Shown here piece after piece: positions 51,872 to 60,336 of a DNA stretch of 64,000 nucleotides. Location: positions 1 to 64,000 of the forward strand of contig CAVCWT010000007.1 of assembly GCA_963605745.1 (NCBI GenBank), in the 5' to 3' direction. The notes under the pieces were generated by a model, which had not been told where the DNA came from, ran no database searches, and saw only the letters and a program-made list of their open reading frames with translations. The position numbers were made by a program, and so were the translations under genes. Numbering within the stretch: position 1 is the stretch's first letter; each line of letters opens with the position of its first letter. The DNA comes from CAG-791 sp963605745 (GTDB lineage Bacteria; Bacillota; Clostridia; Lachnospirales; Lachnospiraceae).

Positions 51872-52627
51872 ATGGCAGACAAGAAAGAGACAAAGGTTCG
51901 TGTCAAAGCCGGTGTTCTCCCGGGAGTAAGGGAGATCAAACGCCCGGATTTCACCAAAAAGGCGGCAGACATTGAAAAGGCTGAGGCAGAGCGGGTACTG
52001 AATCAGGGTGATCCTGCTGAGGATGCACAGGCAGCGTTTGTGACGCAGTCTCTGGAGGCTCAGGAGGAAGGCACGGTTGGCGGTGAACAGCTCGATGAGA
52101 GCGCCATTACAGACATCGCAAAGTGGTACGTTGTTCACACCTATTCCGGCTATGAGAACAAGGTGAGAGAGGGTCTGAGCAAGACCATCGAGAACCGTCA
52201 TCTGGAAAACCAGATTCATGAGGTAATCATCCCTCTTCAGGATGTATACGAGCTCAAAAACGGGGCCAAGAAGCTGACACAGAAAAAGCTCTTCCCCGGA
52301 TATGTTCTGGTCAAGATGATCATGAACGATGAGACCTGGTATGTGGTTCGCAACACCAGAGGCGTGACGGGCTTCGTCGGACCGGGATCCAAGCCGGTTC
52401 CGCTGACAGAAGGTGAGATGAAGAATCTCGGAATCCATACAGCGGATATGATGGTGGATTTTGCGGAGGGCGACAGTGTTGCTGTCATCGCCGGCGTGTG
52501 GAAGGATACGCTTGGTATCGTTTCCAAGCTGGACTACAGCAAACAGATCGCAACCATCAGTGTAGAGCTCTTCGGAAGAGAGACGCCGGTTGAAATCAGT
52601 TTTGCCGAGCTACGTAAAACGAACTGA
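51872..52627 (+). CDS. nusG: Transcription antitermination factor NusG with N-terminal extension
   Basis: NusG binds RNA polymerase through its NGN domain and couples it to the ribosome through KOW. The NGN domain starts about residue 84 (KWYVVHTYSGYENKV), and the KOW domain is GDSVAVIAGVWKDTLGIVSKLD. At 251 residues it exceeds the usual ~180 because of an 83-residue acidic, low-complexity N-terminal extension. GAAGAGG precedes the ATG. The reading frame is continuous, so the extension is not an error of start choice. Confidence 0.95.
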   Translation: MADKKETKVRVKAGVLPGVREIKRPDFTKKAADIEKAEAERVLNQGDPAEDAQAAFVTQSLEAQEEGTVGGEQLDESAITDIAKWYVVHTYSGYENKVREGLSKTIENRHLENQIHEVIIPLQDVYELKNGAKKLTQKKLFPGYVLVKMIMNDETWYVVRNTRGVTGFVGPGSKPVPLTEGEMKNLGIHTADMMVDFAEGDSVAVIAGVWKDTLGIVSKLDYSKQIATISVELFGRETPVEISFAELRKTN

Positions 52628-52777
52628 CCGTAAGGCAGAAAAAGGACGAATCAGGCTGTATTTTTGTGCCTGTTAGTTGCCGCGTGGCATAGATCTGCGG
52701 CGTAAGGCCGGAATAACCCGGCAGGAACATGCGGGAGCAGGAGCCACCTGCGATGACCGCAAAGGAGGAATTATTTT
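52628..52777 (+). promoter_or_regulatory. Leader of rplK-rplA
   Basis: A 150-base spacer with GCCGC...GCGGC (near 52679-52701) and GGCCGG...CCGGC hairpins and AAAGGAGG before rplK. Feedback by L1 on such leaders is known in other bacteria; no L1 site was confirmed here. Confidence 0.4.
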
Positions 52778-53203
52778 ATGGCTAAGAAAGTAGAAGGTTA
52801 CATCAAATTACAGATCCAGGCCGGCAAAGCAACCCCTGCACCGCCTGTAGGACCTGCACTGGGACAGCATGGTGTTAACATCGTAGAGTTCACCAAGCAG
52901 TTCAATGCGAAGACAGCAGACATGGGCGACACGATCGTTCCTGTTATCATCACAGTTTATGCTGACAGATCTTTCAGCTTCATCACCAAGACCCCTCCGG
53001 CAGCTGTTCTGCTCAAGAAGGCAGCTGGAATCCAGAAGGCTTCCGGTGAGCCCAACAAGAACAAGGTTGCATCTGTTACCAAGGCTCAGGTTGAGGAAAT
53101 TGCCAAGACCAAGATGCCTGATCTGAATGCCGCTTCCCTTGAGGCAGCAGCAAGCATGATCGCCGGAACAGCTCGCAGCATGGGTATCACTGTTACAGAC
53201 TAA
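52778..53203 (+). CDS. rplK: 50S ribosomal protein L11
   Basis: L11 forms the factor-binding GTPase centre with L10-L12. The 141-residue product has VEGYIKLQIQAGKATPAPPVGPALGQHGVNIVEFTKQFNAKT, the family's proline-rich start, and the C-terminal rRNA-binding domain ending SMGITVTD. AAAGGAGG precedes the ATG, and rplA follows after 23 bases. Confidence 0.98.
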   Translation: MAKKVEGYIKLQIQAGKATPAPPVGPALGQHGVNIVEFTKQFNAKTADMGDTIVPVIITVYADRSFSFITKTPPAAVLLKKAAGIQKASGEPNKNKVASVTKAQVEEIAKTKMPDLNAASLEAAASMIAGTARSMGITVTD

Positions 53204-53226
53204 GGGTCAGAATTGGAGGTTAAATC

Positions 53227-53916
53227 ATGAAGCACGGAAAGAAATATGTTGAGGCCGCTAAGCTGATCGACAAGTCCAAGACTTACGAGGCGGAAGAGGC
53301 AGTTGCACTGGTTAAGAAGGCTGCATCTGCTAAATTTGATGAGACAGTAGAGCTGCACATTCGCACAGGCTGCGATTCCCGTCATGCAGATCAGCAGATC
53401 CGCGGAGCTGTTGTTCTCCCTGCAGGAACCGGTAAGGACGTTCGCGTTCTCGTTTTCGCAAAGGGAACCAAGGCTGACGAGGCAACTGCTGCAGGCGCTG
53501 ATTTCGTAGGCGGCGAGGAGCTGATCCCGAAGATTCAGAAGGAAGGTTGGCTTGACTTTGACGTTGTAGTTGCAACTCCTGATATGATGAGCGTTGTAGG
53601 ACGTCTTGGTAAGGTTCTGGGACCGAAGGGTCTTATGCCGAACCCGAAGGCTGGTACCGTAACGATGGATGTCACCAAGGCCATCGCTGATATCAAAGCC
53701 GGTAAAGTTGAGTACAGACTGGATAAGGCTAACATCATTCACGTAACTCTGGGCAAGGCATCCTTCACAGAGGAGCAGCTGATGGAGAACTTTAACGCAC
53801 TGATGGGTGCAATCGTTAAGGCTAAGCCTTCATCTGTTAAGGGCCAGTATCTCAAGAGCATCTCCATTGCTACAACAATGGGCCCTGGCGTGAAGATCGT
53901 TTCCAACAGATATTAA
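53227..53916 (+). CDS. rplA: 50S ribosomal protein L1
   Basis: L1 forms the stalk that releases E-site tRNA and often represses its own operon. The 229 residues have MKHGKKYVEAAKLIDKSKTY, RTGCDSRHADQQIRGAVVLPAGTGK and GPKGLMPNPKAGTVTMDVTKAI. TTGGAGG precedes the ATG. After it comes a new promoter with the L10 leader. Confidence 0.98.
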   Translation: MKHGKKYVEAAKLIDKSKTYEAEEAVALVKKAASAKFDETVELHIRTGCDSRHADQQIRGAVVLPAGTGKDVRVLVFAKGTKADEATAAGADFVGGEELIPKIQKEGWLDFDVVVATPDMMSVVGRLGKVLGPKGLMPNPKAGTVTMDVTKAIADIKAGKVEYRLDKANIIHVTLGKASFTEEQLMENFNALMGAIVKAKPSSVKGQYLKSISIATTMGPGVKIVSNRY

Positions 53917-54046
53917 TATGATATCAGGGGCAAAAATCTAAAGCTCCGATGAGAGCTTGCCCCAGCATCATTAATATTGCCGAGACTGCCGGCAGGCAGG
54001 ATTGGATGCGGGACAACGGATATTTCTGAAAATCAGCAATTATCTG

Positions 54047-54075
54047 TTGACGCCGTGATCTAGTTCTGCTATAGT
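54047..54075 (+). promoter_or_regulatory. Promoter of rplJ-rplL
   Basis: TTGACG (54047-54052) and TATAGT (54070-54075) with a 17-base spacer, just before the L10 leader. Confidence 0.85.
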
Positions 54076-54080
54076 AGCCA

Positions 54081-54196
54081 ATGGTCTGAACAGACCAGCC
54101 GAAGACAGCAGGTGCCGTAAAGGCGTAATGCATTGCAGCCTGCCGAGGATGATGAATGAACTTTCTCCCCCTCTGTCATGCGGCAGAGGGGATTTT
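54081..54196 (+). ncRNA. Ribosomal L10 leader
   Basis: The segment GCCGAAGACAGCAGGTGCC ... AGGCGTAATG ... CCTGCCGAGGAT matches the conserved core of the L10 leader, which binds the L10-L12 complex to regulate rplJ-rplL in many Gram-positive bacteria. A terminator-like hairpin (54168-54191) follows it and probably serves as the off switch. Confidence 0.85.
54167..54196 (+). terminator. Attenuator hairpin of the L10 leader
   Basis: CCCTCTG pairs with CAGAGGG around a short loop and is followed by ATTTT. Its place after the leader core and 45 bases before rplJ fits a regulated terminator. Confidence 0.7.
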
Positions 54197-54241
54197 CATT
54201 ATCTCCACAGTCGGCAACAAGAATCTATAAGGAGGTAAGAA

Positions 54242-54802
54242 ATGGCAAAGATCGAAGAGAAAAAACCTGTCGTACAGGAGATTTCCGAGAAGATCGATGG
54301 TGCAGTATCTGTTGTTCTGGTTGACCACAGAGGACTGACGGTTGCACAGGATACGGAGCTTCGTAAGCAGCTTCGTGAGGCTGGCGTACAGTACAAGGTT
54401 TACAAGAACACCATGATGCGTTTCGCATTCAAGGGTACCGATTGCGAGCAGCTCGACCAGTATCTTGACGGACCCAGTGCCGTTGCAATCTCGAAAGATG
54501 ATGCAACTGCTCCGGCAAGAATTCTCTGCAAGTTTGCAGAAAAGGCAAACAAGCTGGAAATCAAAGGCGGTGTAGTAGAGGGCAAGGCTTATGATGAGGC
54601 TGCTCTGAAGGAGCTTTCTCAGATTCCTTCCAGAGAGGAGCTGCTCTCCAGATTGCTCGGAAGCATGCAGTCCCCGATCACCAATTTTGCTCGTGTTATC
54701 AAGCAGATTGCGGAGAAGGACGGCGAGGCAGCTCCGGCTGCAGAGGCTCCCGCAGAAGAGGCTCCGGCTGCAGAGACAGCAGAAGCTCCCGCAGAGGCTT
54801 AA
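54242..54802 (+). CDS. rplJ: 50S ribosomal protein L10
   Basis: L10 anchors the L7/L12 stalk. The 186-residue product has VSVVLVDHRGLTVAQDTELRKQLREAGVQYKVYKNTMMRFAFKGT and the C-terminal helix that binds L12 dimers, followed by an Ala/Glu/Pro-rich tail of about 25 residues (EAAPAAEAPAEEAPAAE), longer than in most L10. AAGGAGG precedes the ATG. Confidence 0.97.
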   Translation: MAKIEEKKPVVQEISEKIDGAVSVVLVDHRGLTVAQDTELRKQLREAGVQYKVYKNTMMRFAFKGTDCEQLDQYLDGPSAVAISKDDATAPARILCKFAEKANKLEIKGGVVEGKAYDEAALKELSQIPSREELLSRLLGSMQSPITNFARVIKQIAEKDGEAAPAAEAPAEEAPAAETAEAPAEA

Positions 54803-54876
54803 TTCTTTCTCATAGGAGAAAGGAAAGGCGGCATGGTGCCGCGTAGAATTACGATAATAATAGGAGGTCATTTAAG

Positions 54877-55251
54877 ATGGCAAAGTTAACTACCGCAGAA
54901 TTCATCGATGCGATCAAAGAGTTGTCCGTTCTCGAGCTGAACGATCTCGTTAAGGCTTGCGAGGAGGAGTTTGGTGTATCCGCAGCAGCAGGTGTTGTTG
55001 TAGCAGCAGCAGGCGCTGGCGCAGCAGCTGAGGAAGAGAAGACTGAGTTCGATGTTGAGCTGACTGAGGTTGGCCCGAACAAGATCAAGGTTATCAAGGT
55101 TATCCGTGAGATCACCGGCCTTGGCCTGAAGGAGTCCAAGGATATGGTTGAGGCAGCTCCGAAGGTTGTTAAGGAGCAGGCTCCGAAGGCAGAGGCTGAC
55201 GACATCAAGGCTAAGCTTGAGGCTGAGGGCGCTAAAGTTACTCTTAAATAA
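54877..55251 (+). CDS. rplL: 50S ribosomal protein L7/L12
   Basis: L7/L12 forms the mobile stalk that recruits translation factors. The 124 residues have the N-terminal dimer domain (TTAEFIDAIKELSVLELNDLVKACEEEFGV), an Ala-rich hinge and the C-terminal factor-binding domain (KIKVIKVIREITGLGLKESKDMVEAAPKVVKE). AGGAGG precedes the ATG. The last four codons plus stop are the start of an 86-bp tandem repeat. Confidence 0.98.
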   Translation: MAKLTTAEFIDAIKELSVLELNDLVKACEEEFGVSAAAGVVVAAAGAGAAAEEEKTEFDVELTEVGPNKIKVIKVIREITGLGLKESKDMVEAAPKVVKEQAPKAEADDIKAKLEAEGAKVTLK

Positions 55252-55480
55252 TAGAGCAACAGCGTAAAGGACGTTAAGGAGTGTGCGAAGCACACCGAGG
55301 CCGGCCTGCCGGGTCCGGCCGGGTTACTCTTAAATAATAGAGCAACAGCATAAAGGACGTTAAGGAGTGTGCGAAGCACACCGAGGCCGGCCTGCCGGGT
55401 CCGGCCGGGTTACTCTTAAATAATAGAGCAACAGCATAAAGGACGTTAAGGAGTGTGCGAAAGCACACTCCTTTTTTATG
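55237..55480. repeat. 86-bp tandem repeat over the rplL end and terminator
   Basis: Copies start at 55237, 55323 and 55409. Each begins with the last rplL codons and stop (GTTACTCTTAAATAA), continues to the hairpin GTGTGC-GAA-GCACAC and (in the first two) a CCGGCC...GGCCGG hairpin. The third copy ends instead in the real terminator. The first copy has CAGCGTAAA where the others have CAGCATAAA. The duplicated stop codons do not change the protein. Confidence 0.9.
55447..55478 (+). terminator. Rho-independent terminator of rplJ-rplL
   Basis: AAGGAGTGTGC pairs with GCACACTCCTT around a GAAA loop region and six T residues follow. It is the third, intact copy of the repeat hairpin. Confidence 0.9.
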
Positions 55481-55500
55481 CTCTATTTATTTTCGTACTC

Positions 55501-55529
55501 TGGAAATCCGCTCTCTGATTCGATATACT
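55501..55529 (+). promoter_or_regulatory. Probable promoter of gpmI-clpX
   Basis: TGGAAA (55501-55506) and TATACT (55524-55529) with a 17-base spacer. The -35 box is weak; the -10 box is good. gpmI begins 65 bases later. Confidence 0.5.
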
Positions 55530-55594
55530 AGAAATCGTGAGTTTAGCAGTGAGGAATTGACAGAATTTACATAAAGATACAAGGAGGATTCCAT

Positions 55595-57181
55595 ATGAAA
55601 CCCGTAGTACTGGTAGTAATGGACGGCGTAGGCTGGACAGACAAAGATCAGGGAAATGCTGTAATGCATGCCTACAAGCCCCAGTTGGACGAGCTGATGA
55701 CGAATTGGCCTCATACAACCATTAAGGCGAGCGGAATGGCAGTTGGCCTTCCCAGCGATGATGACATGGGCAACTCTGAGGTAGGACACAACGCACTGGG
55801 CTGTGGTCAGATTTATTCCCAGGGAGCAAAGCTAGTCAACGAGAGCATCGAGTCCGGCAAGATTTACGAGTCGGATGCATGGAAGGGTGCTGTCAGCTAC
55901 CTGAAGGAGCACGGCGGCAAGCTGAACTTTGTTGGTCTCCTGTCCGATGGTAACGTTCACTCCAATATTTCCCACCTGATCGCAATGATCAAGGAGGCAA
56001 AGGCTGAGGGAATTGCTGAGGTTCGCGTACATGCGTTGTTGGATGGCCGTGATGTTCCGGAGACCTCTGCACTGACCTATGTAGATCAGCTGGAGAAGGT
56101 TTTTGAAGAACTGAATGATGACACGTTCCATGGCTGCATCGCTTCCGGCGGCGGCCGTATGACCATCACAATGGACCGTTATGAGGCAGACTGGTCCATG
56201 GTTGAGAAGGGCTGGCACATCCATGTCATGGGTGACGGACCGAAATATGCATCTGCAACTGAGGCCATCGAATCCCTCCGCGCAGAAGGCGGCTATACCG
56301 ATCAGTATCTGCCCGGCTTTGTCATTGCAGACGCTGACGGCAATCCGGTTGGACCGATCGAGGACGGCGATTCTGTCATCCTGTTCAACTTCCGTGGTGA
56401 CCGTGCCGTTGAGTTTTCCAAGGCCTTCGATTACATGGATAAGGGCTTTGATAAGTTCCCGATGGAGAAGAAGCCGAAGGTCTACTATGCAGGCATGCTG
56501 CAGTATGACGGTGACCTCAAGCTCCCGGACAACTTCCTGGTAACACCCCCTCACATCGAGCATACCATGAGCGAGTTCCTGGTTGAGAAGGGCGTAAAGA
56601 GCTATGCTTGCTCTGAGACGCAGAAATTCGGCCACATGACCTATTTCTGGAACGGCAACCGTTCTGAAAAGTTCTCCGATGAGCTGGAGGACTGGGAAGA
56701 GGTTCCTTCGGATGTCATTCCTTTCGATCAGAAGCCCTGGATGAAGGCAACTGAGGTGACTGAGAAGATCGTTGAGGCCATCGAGAGCGGCAAATATCAG
56801 TTCATTCGCTGCAACTATCCGAATGGTGATATGGTTGGCCACACCGGCAACTACGAGGCAACCATCATCGGTGTTGAGTCCGTTGACCTGAACCTCAAGA
56901 GAGTCATGGATGCCTGCATCAAGCATGATTATTGCTTGCTGGTTATGGCAGATCACGGTAACTCGGACCAGATGTATGACAAGGGAACCAACCCGGATGG
57001 CTCTCCCAAGCCCAAGACCTCTCATACACTGGCAAAGGTTCCGTTTGCTGTATTCAACGGACCGGAAGGCACCAAGATCAAGGAGAATGGCGACTTCGGC
57101 CTTGCCAACGTAGCAGCAACAACCGTTAAGATTCTGGGCTACGAGCCTCCGAAGGAATGGATGGAGAGTATCATTGAGTAA
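55595..57181 (+). CDS. gpmI: Phosphoglycerate mutase, cofactor-independent
   Basis: iPGM converts 3- to 2-phosphoglycerate in glycolysis with two Mn ions. The 528-residue enzyme has the catalytic Ser61 in MGNSEVGHNALGCG, the N-terminal VVMDGVGW (metal Asp), HALLDGRDVPETSA, and the C-terminal MADHGNSDQMYD. CAAGGAGG precedes the ATG. Its stop overlaps the clpX start, so the pair is coupled. Confidence 0.97.
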   Translation: MKPVVLVVMDGVGWTDKDQGNAVMHAYKPQLDELMTNWPHTTIKASGMAVGLPSDDDMGNSEVGHNALGCGQIYSQGAKLVNESIESGKIYESDAWKGAVSYLKEHGGKLNFVGLLSDGNVHSNISHLIAMIKEAKAEGIAEVRVHALLDGRDVPETSALTYVDQLEKVFEELNDDTFHGCIASGGGRMTITMDRYEADWSMVEKGWHIHVMGDGPKYASATEAIESLRAEGGYTDQYLPGFVIADADGNPVGPIEDGDSVILFNFRGDRAVEFSKAFDYMDKGFDKFPMEKKPKVYYAGMLQYDGDLKLPDNFLVTPPHIEHTMSEFLVEKGVKSYACSETQKFGHMTYFWNGNRSEKFSDELEDWEEVPSDVIPFDQKPWMKATEVTEKIVEAIESGKYQFIRCNYPNGDMVGHTGNYEATIIGVESVDLNLKRVMDACIKHDYCLLVMADHGNSDQMYDKGTNPDGSPKPKTSHTLAKVPFAVFNGPEGTKIKENGDFGLANVAATTVKILGYEPPKEWMESIIE

Positions 57182-58907
57182 TTACGAACACGACAATACT
57201 ACGCATATTCGTTATTGCGCTATTTGCCATCGTTCGGAAGAGACAGCAGGTCACCTGGTAGATATGCCGGGTGGCCTGTCCGTTTGTCCGAACTGCATGC
57301 AGAACATCATCAATGCGGCCAGCACAGTGGATTATCAGAGCTTTATGAATGAGCTCTCCAAGGGAAACCTTCCGAACCCAGCAGATTTTGGCGTTGATGT
57401 TACAGCATGGGGGCTTCCGCCGTTTTCTTTCGGCGGGCCAAATACGACCGGCACGAACAGCGATAACCAGAGTAACAACGAAGACAATGTAATGCCTGCA
57501 AACATTTCGTCCAACGGAAATGCAGATCATCATGCAGAAGGAACGGGATCTTTAGGGAATCCGGAAGACGCAAAAAACACATCCGGCTCTGATGCGGGCA
57601 GTTCCGATGAAGGTTCTGACGAGGATGGCGATTCCAATGCGGACTCCAAGGAGGGATCCGGCAATCAGCACCGAAGACCTACGGTCAGCTTTGTGAACCT
57701 GGGAGACATCTTTGGCGGCGGAGCCGGTCTTGGCAGGCAGCCAAAAGTAAAAAAGAAAAAAAAGACAGGACCGAAACCTCTTTTTACTTCGGAGAATATT
57801 CCGGCGCCGCACCTTCTGAAGGCTGAACTGGATAAATATGTCATCGGACAGGAAAAGGCGAAAAAGACCATTTCCGTTGCGGCCTACAACCACTACAAGA
57901 GAGTAAAGACCGGCACGATGGATGACATCGAGATCGAAAAGTCCAACATTTTGCTCATCGGACCCACCGGTGCCGGAAAGACCTATCTGGTTCGAACCCT
58001 GGCAAGGCTCCTGGATGTGCCGCTTGCCATCACGGATGCGACGAGTCTGACGGAGGCCGGTTACATCGGAGATGATGTGGAAAGCTGCATTTCCAAACTT
58101 CTTGCCGAGGCAGACAACGATGTGGACAAGGCACAGCGCGGCATCATCTTCATCGACGAAATCGACAAGCTGGCCAAAAAGCAGAATACCAACTCCAGAG
58201 ATGTCTCCGGAGAGGCCGTACAGCAGGGCTTGTTAAAACTCCTCGAGGGGAGTGAGGTCGAGGTCCCCGTTGGCGCCAGCTCCAAAAATGCCATGGTTCC
58301 GACCGTGACGGTGGATACGAGCAATATTCTGTTCATCTGCGGCGGCGCCTTCCCGGCTTTGGAGGGGATCATTCGCGAGCGTCTGAATAAACAGTCTTCC
58401 ATGGGATTTTCGGCTGAGCTGCGGGATCGCAGCGGCAAGAACAATGACGTACTGACGAAGGTGACCAATGAAGACCTGCGCACCTTTGGCATGATTCCGG
58501 AGTTCATCGGGCGTCTTCCGATTACCTGCACGCTGCAGGATCTGGATGAAGAGATGCTGGTGCGGATCCTGAAGGAACCCAAAAATGCCATCATCAAGCA
58601 GTATCAAAAGCTTCTGGCCCTGGATGACGTTGTTCTGGACTTTGACGAGGAAGCCCTTCATGCGATTGCGAAAAAGGCGATGGAGAAGGACACCGGGGCA
58701 AGAGCACTGCGTTCCATCATTGAGAACTTCATGATGGATATTATGTACGAGATTCCAAAGGACAAGAACATCGGTCATGTCACCATCACCGAGGATTATG
58801 TCAACGGACACGGAGGACCTCGCATTGAGATTCGACAGGATCTGGAGATTCCGGTGATGCGTCTGGAGACACAGAACAATAGCCTGGAAGAGAATGGCGA
58901 TTTTTAA
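57174..58907 (+). CDS. clpX: ClpX ATPase with an unusually long acidic linker
   Basis: ClpX unfolds proteins for ClpP. The N-terminal zinc domain has CAIC (15-18) and CPNC (38-41). The AAA+ module starts near residue 205 (PAPHLLKAELDKYVIGQEKAK), with Walker A GPTGAGKT, Walker B IIFIDEIDKLAKK and a RIGEF-like GMIPEFIGRLPI. Between them lies a linker of about 150 residues, low-complexity and acidic, then KVKKKKK; most ClpX have 20-40 residues here, giving 577 instead of ~420 residues in total. The start is TTG 57174, eight bases inside gpmI, with GGAG upstream. No clpP is adjacent. Confidence 0.93.
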   Translation: MSNYEHDNTTHIRYCAICHRSEETAGHLVDMPGGLSVCPNCMQNIINAASTVDYQSFMNELSKGNLPNPADFGVDVTAWGLPPFSFGGPNTTGTNSDNQSNNEDNVMPANISSNGNADHHAEGTGSLGNPEDAKNTSGSDAGSSDEGSDEDGDSNADSKEGSGNQHRRPTVSFVNLGDIFGGGAGLGRQPKVKKKKKTGPKPLFTSENIPAPHLLKAELDKYVIGQEKAKKTISVAAYNHYKRVKTGTMDDIEIEKSNILLIGPTGAGKTYLVRTLARLLDVPLAITDATSLTEAGYIGDDVESCISKLLAEADNDVDKAQRGIIFIDEIDKLAKKQNTNSRDVSGEAVQQGLLKLLEGSEVEVPVGASSKNAMVPTVTVDTSNILFICGGAFPALEGIIRERLNKQSSMGFSAELRDRSGKNNDVLTKVTNEDLRTFGMIPEFIGRLPITCTLQDLDEEMLVRILKEPKNAIIKQYQKLLALDDVVLDFDEEALHAIAKKAMEKDTGARALRSIIENFMMDIMYEIPKDKNIGHVTITEDYVNGHGGPRIEIRQDLEIPVMRLETQNNSLEENGDF

Positions 58908-58955
58908 TTTGCTGCCGGCAGATTAACAGAACTGTTTTCGGACAGCACAGAGCAT

Positions 58956-58997
58956 AAAAAGAGCACTGCAGACGAATGAATCTGCAGTGCTCTTTTA
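58956..58997. terminator. Bidirectional terminator between clpX and arcC
   Basis: AAAAAGAGCACTGCAGA (58956-58972) pairs with TCTGCAGTGCTCTTTT (58981-58996). With A- and T-runs on both sides it can stop transcripts from clpX and, on the minus strand, from arcC. Confidence 0.88.
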
Positions 58998-59122
58998 TTC
59001 TTTATCATGAATCCGTGAATCCGTACAGCGAATTTTAATTAGCTGGCTATATTAATCTGTCTGAGTTTGCAAAATGCTGCAACGGCACAGAAAAATCGCT
59101 GTACTGCGAATGAGTGAATCCA

Positions 59123-60067
59123 TCAGGCCGTGATGACTGTTCCTGCCTTTCCCTCCATGGCGGCAATGGCGTTCTCGGCTGTTGTAATGATCGCACGTCC
59201 GGAAGGGTTTGCTGTCAGGTAGCTGATGGCAGCCTGAACCTTCGGCAACATATCGTTGGTGCCGAATTCGCCGTCTGCAATATACTGCTGGGCGGTTGTC
59301 ACATTCATGGTATTGATGACAGTCTGATTCGGTGCTCCAAAGTGCAGGAAGGCATTGGGTACGCTGGTGAGAATCAGCAGAACATCGGAGTGCAGGTCGC
59401 TGGCGAGCTTGCCGGCAATGTCATCCTTTTCAATCACGGCAGAAGCGCCCTGGAGTGCCTCATCCTGTACGATCACCGGAATTCCGCCGCCGCCGCAGCA
59501 GATGACAGCCTGTCCGTTGTCTGCAAGGAGCTTGATGGAATCGAGCTCCAGAATCTCCAGTGGCTTCGGGGTTGCTACAACGCGAAGGTAGCCCTTGCCG
59601 TCCTCCTCCGTGACGTGATTGCCTTTTTTTACCTCATTTTCCGCATCTTCTTTGGACATATAACGACCGATTTTTTTCGAAGGGGCGTAGAAGGCCTCGT
59701 CATAAGGATCCACACTGACCTGTGTCAATATCGTAGATACCGGTGTGGAGTTGCCGCGGGAGAGGAGCTCTGCCTTCAGGGCGTTCTGAATATCATAGCC
59801 TGCATAACCCTGGCTCATGGCGCTGCACACGCACATGGGCGCAGCGGAGTAATCAATATAGATGCGGTGCAGCTCTGTCATAGCCTTATGGATCATGGAT
59901 ACCTGAGGACCGTTGCTGTGCGTAATGGTCAGCTGGCAACCGGCTTCCATGAGGTCTGCAAGATATTTTGCAGTGTGGTGAACGGCATCCCACTGCTGCG
60001 TGGTGGTATATCCGAGCGCATTGTGTCCGAGTGCAACAACAACTTTCTTTGTGGTTGTGTTTTCCAT
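59123..60067 (-). CDS. arcC: Carbamate kinase
   Basis: Carbamate kinase makes ATP from carbamoyl phosphate and ADP, the last step of fermentative arginine or related catabolism. The 314-residue enzyme has the N-terminal VVVALGHNALGYTT, ITHSNGPQVSMIHK, PMCVCSAMSQGYAGYDIQNAL, CCGGGGIPV and the C-terminal AIITTAENAIAAMEGKAGTVI, all in family order. AGGGAG lies before the start. arcA and arcB are absent nearby. Confidence 0.95.
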   Translation of the reverse strand: MENTTTKKVVVALGHNALGYTTTQQWDAVHHTAKYLADLMEAGCQLTITHSNGPQVSMIHKAMTELHRIYIDYSAAPMCVCSAMSQGYAGYDIQNALKAELLSRGNSTPVSTILTQVSVDPYDEAFYAPSKKIGRYMSKEDAENEVKKGNHVTEEDGKGYLRVVATPKPLEILELDSIKLLADNGQAVICCGGGGIPVIVQDEALQGASAVIEKDDIAGKLASDLHSDVLLILTSVPNAFLHFGAPNQTVINTMNVTTAQQYIADGEFGTNDMLPKVQAAISYLTANPSGRAIITTAENAIAAMEGKAGTVITA

Positions 60068-60168
60068 ATGTAGTCTCCCTGTCGATGGTGCAGATCAAGT
60101 CTGCGAATATCCTAAGTGTAGCATAAAGGCGAGGGTTTAGCATCGATGAAATTCCATCCAGAAATCCC

Positions 60169-60197
60169 TTGACACAGATAGGAAAAGAGGGTATAGT
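60169..60197 (+). promoter_or_regulatory. Promoter of cysK
   Basis: TTGACA (60169-60174) and TATAGT (60192-60197) with a 17-base spacer, a near-consensus pair. Confidence 0.88.
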
Positions 60198-60203
60198 TCT
60201 ATT

Positions 60204-60336
60204 CAAGTTAATCATACATGATTACTAGGAAATAAAAACAAATCAGAAATTTGCAGCTGCACCGAGATCCGGCAAGGATCTTTCGGTACGGCACGGAACA
60301 AAAGGACTCAGATTTACAAAGACGGAGGATACGATC
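60204..60336 (+). promoter_or_regulatory. cysK leader with hairpin
   Basis: About 130 transcribed bases. ACCGAGATCC pairs with GGATCTTTCGGT (near 60259-60285), without a T-run. No T-box motif was seen, so the form of regulation is open. ACGGAGG precedes the cysK start. Confidence 0.4.

Noticed and set aside
60204..60336. T-box riboswitch before cysK
   Set aside because: A hairpin exists, but neither the T-box consensus nor a terminator with T-run was found.
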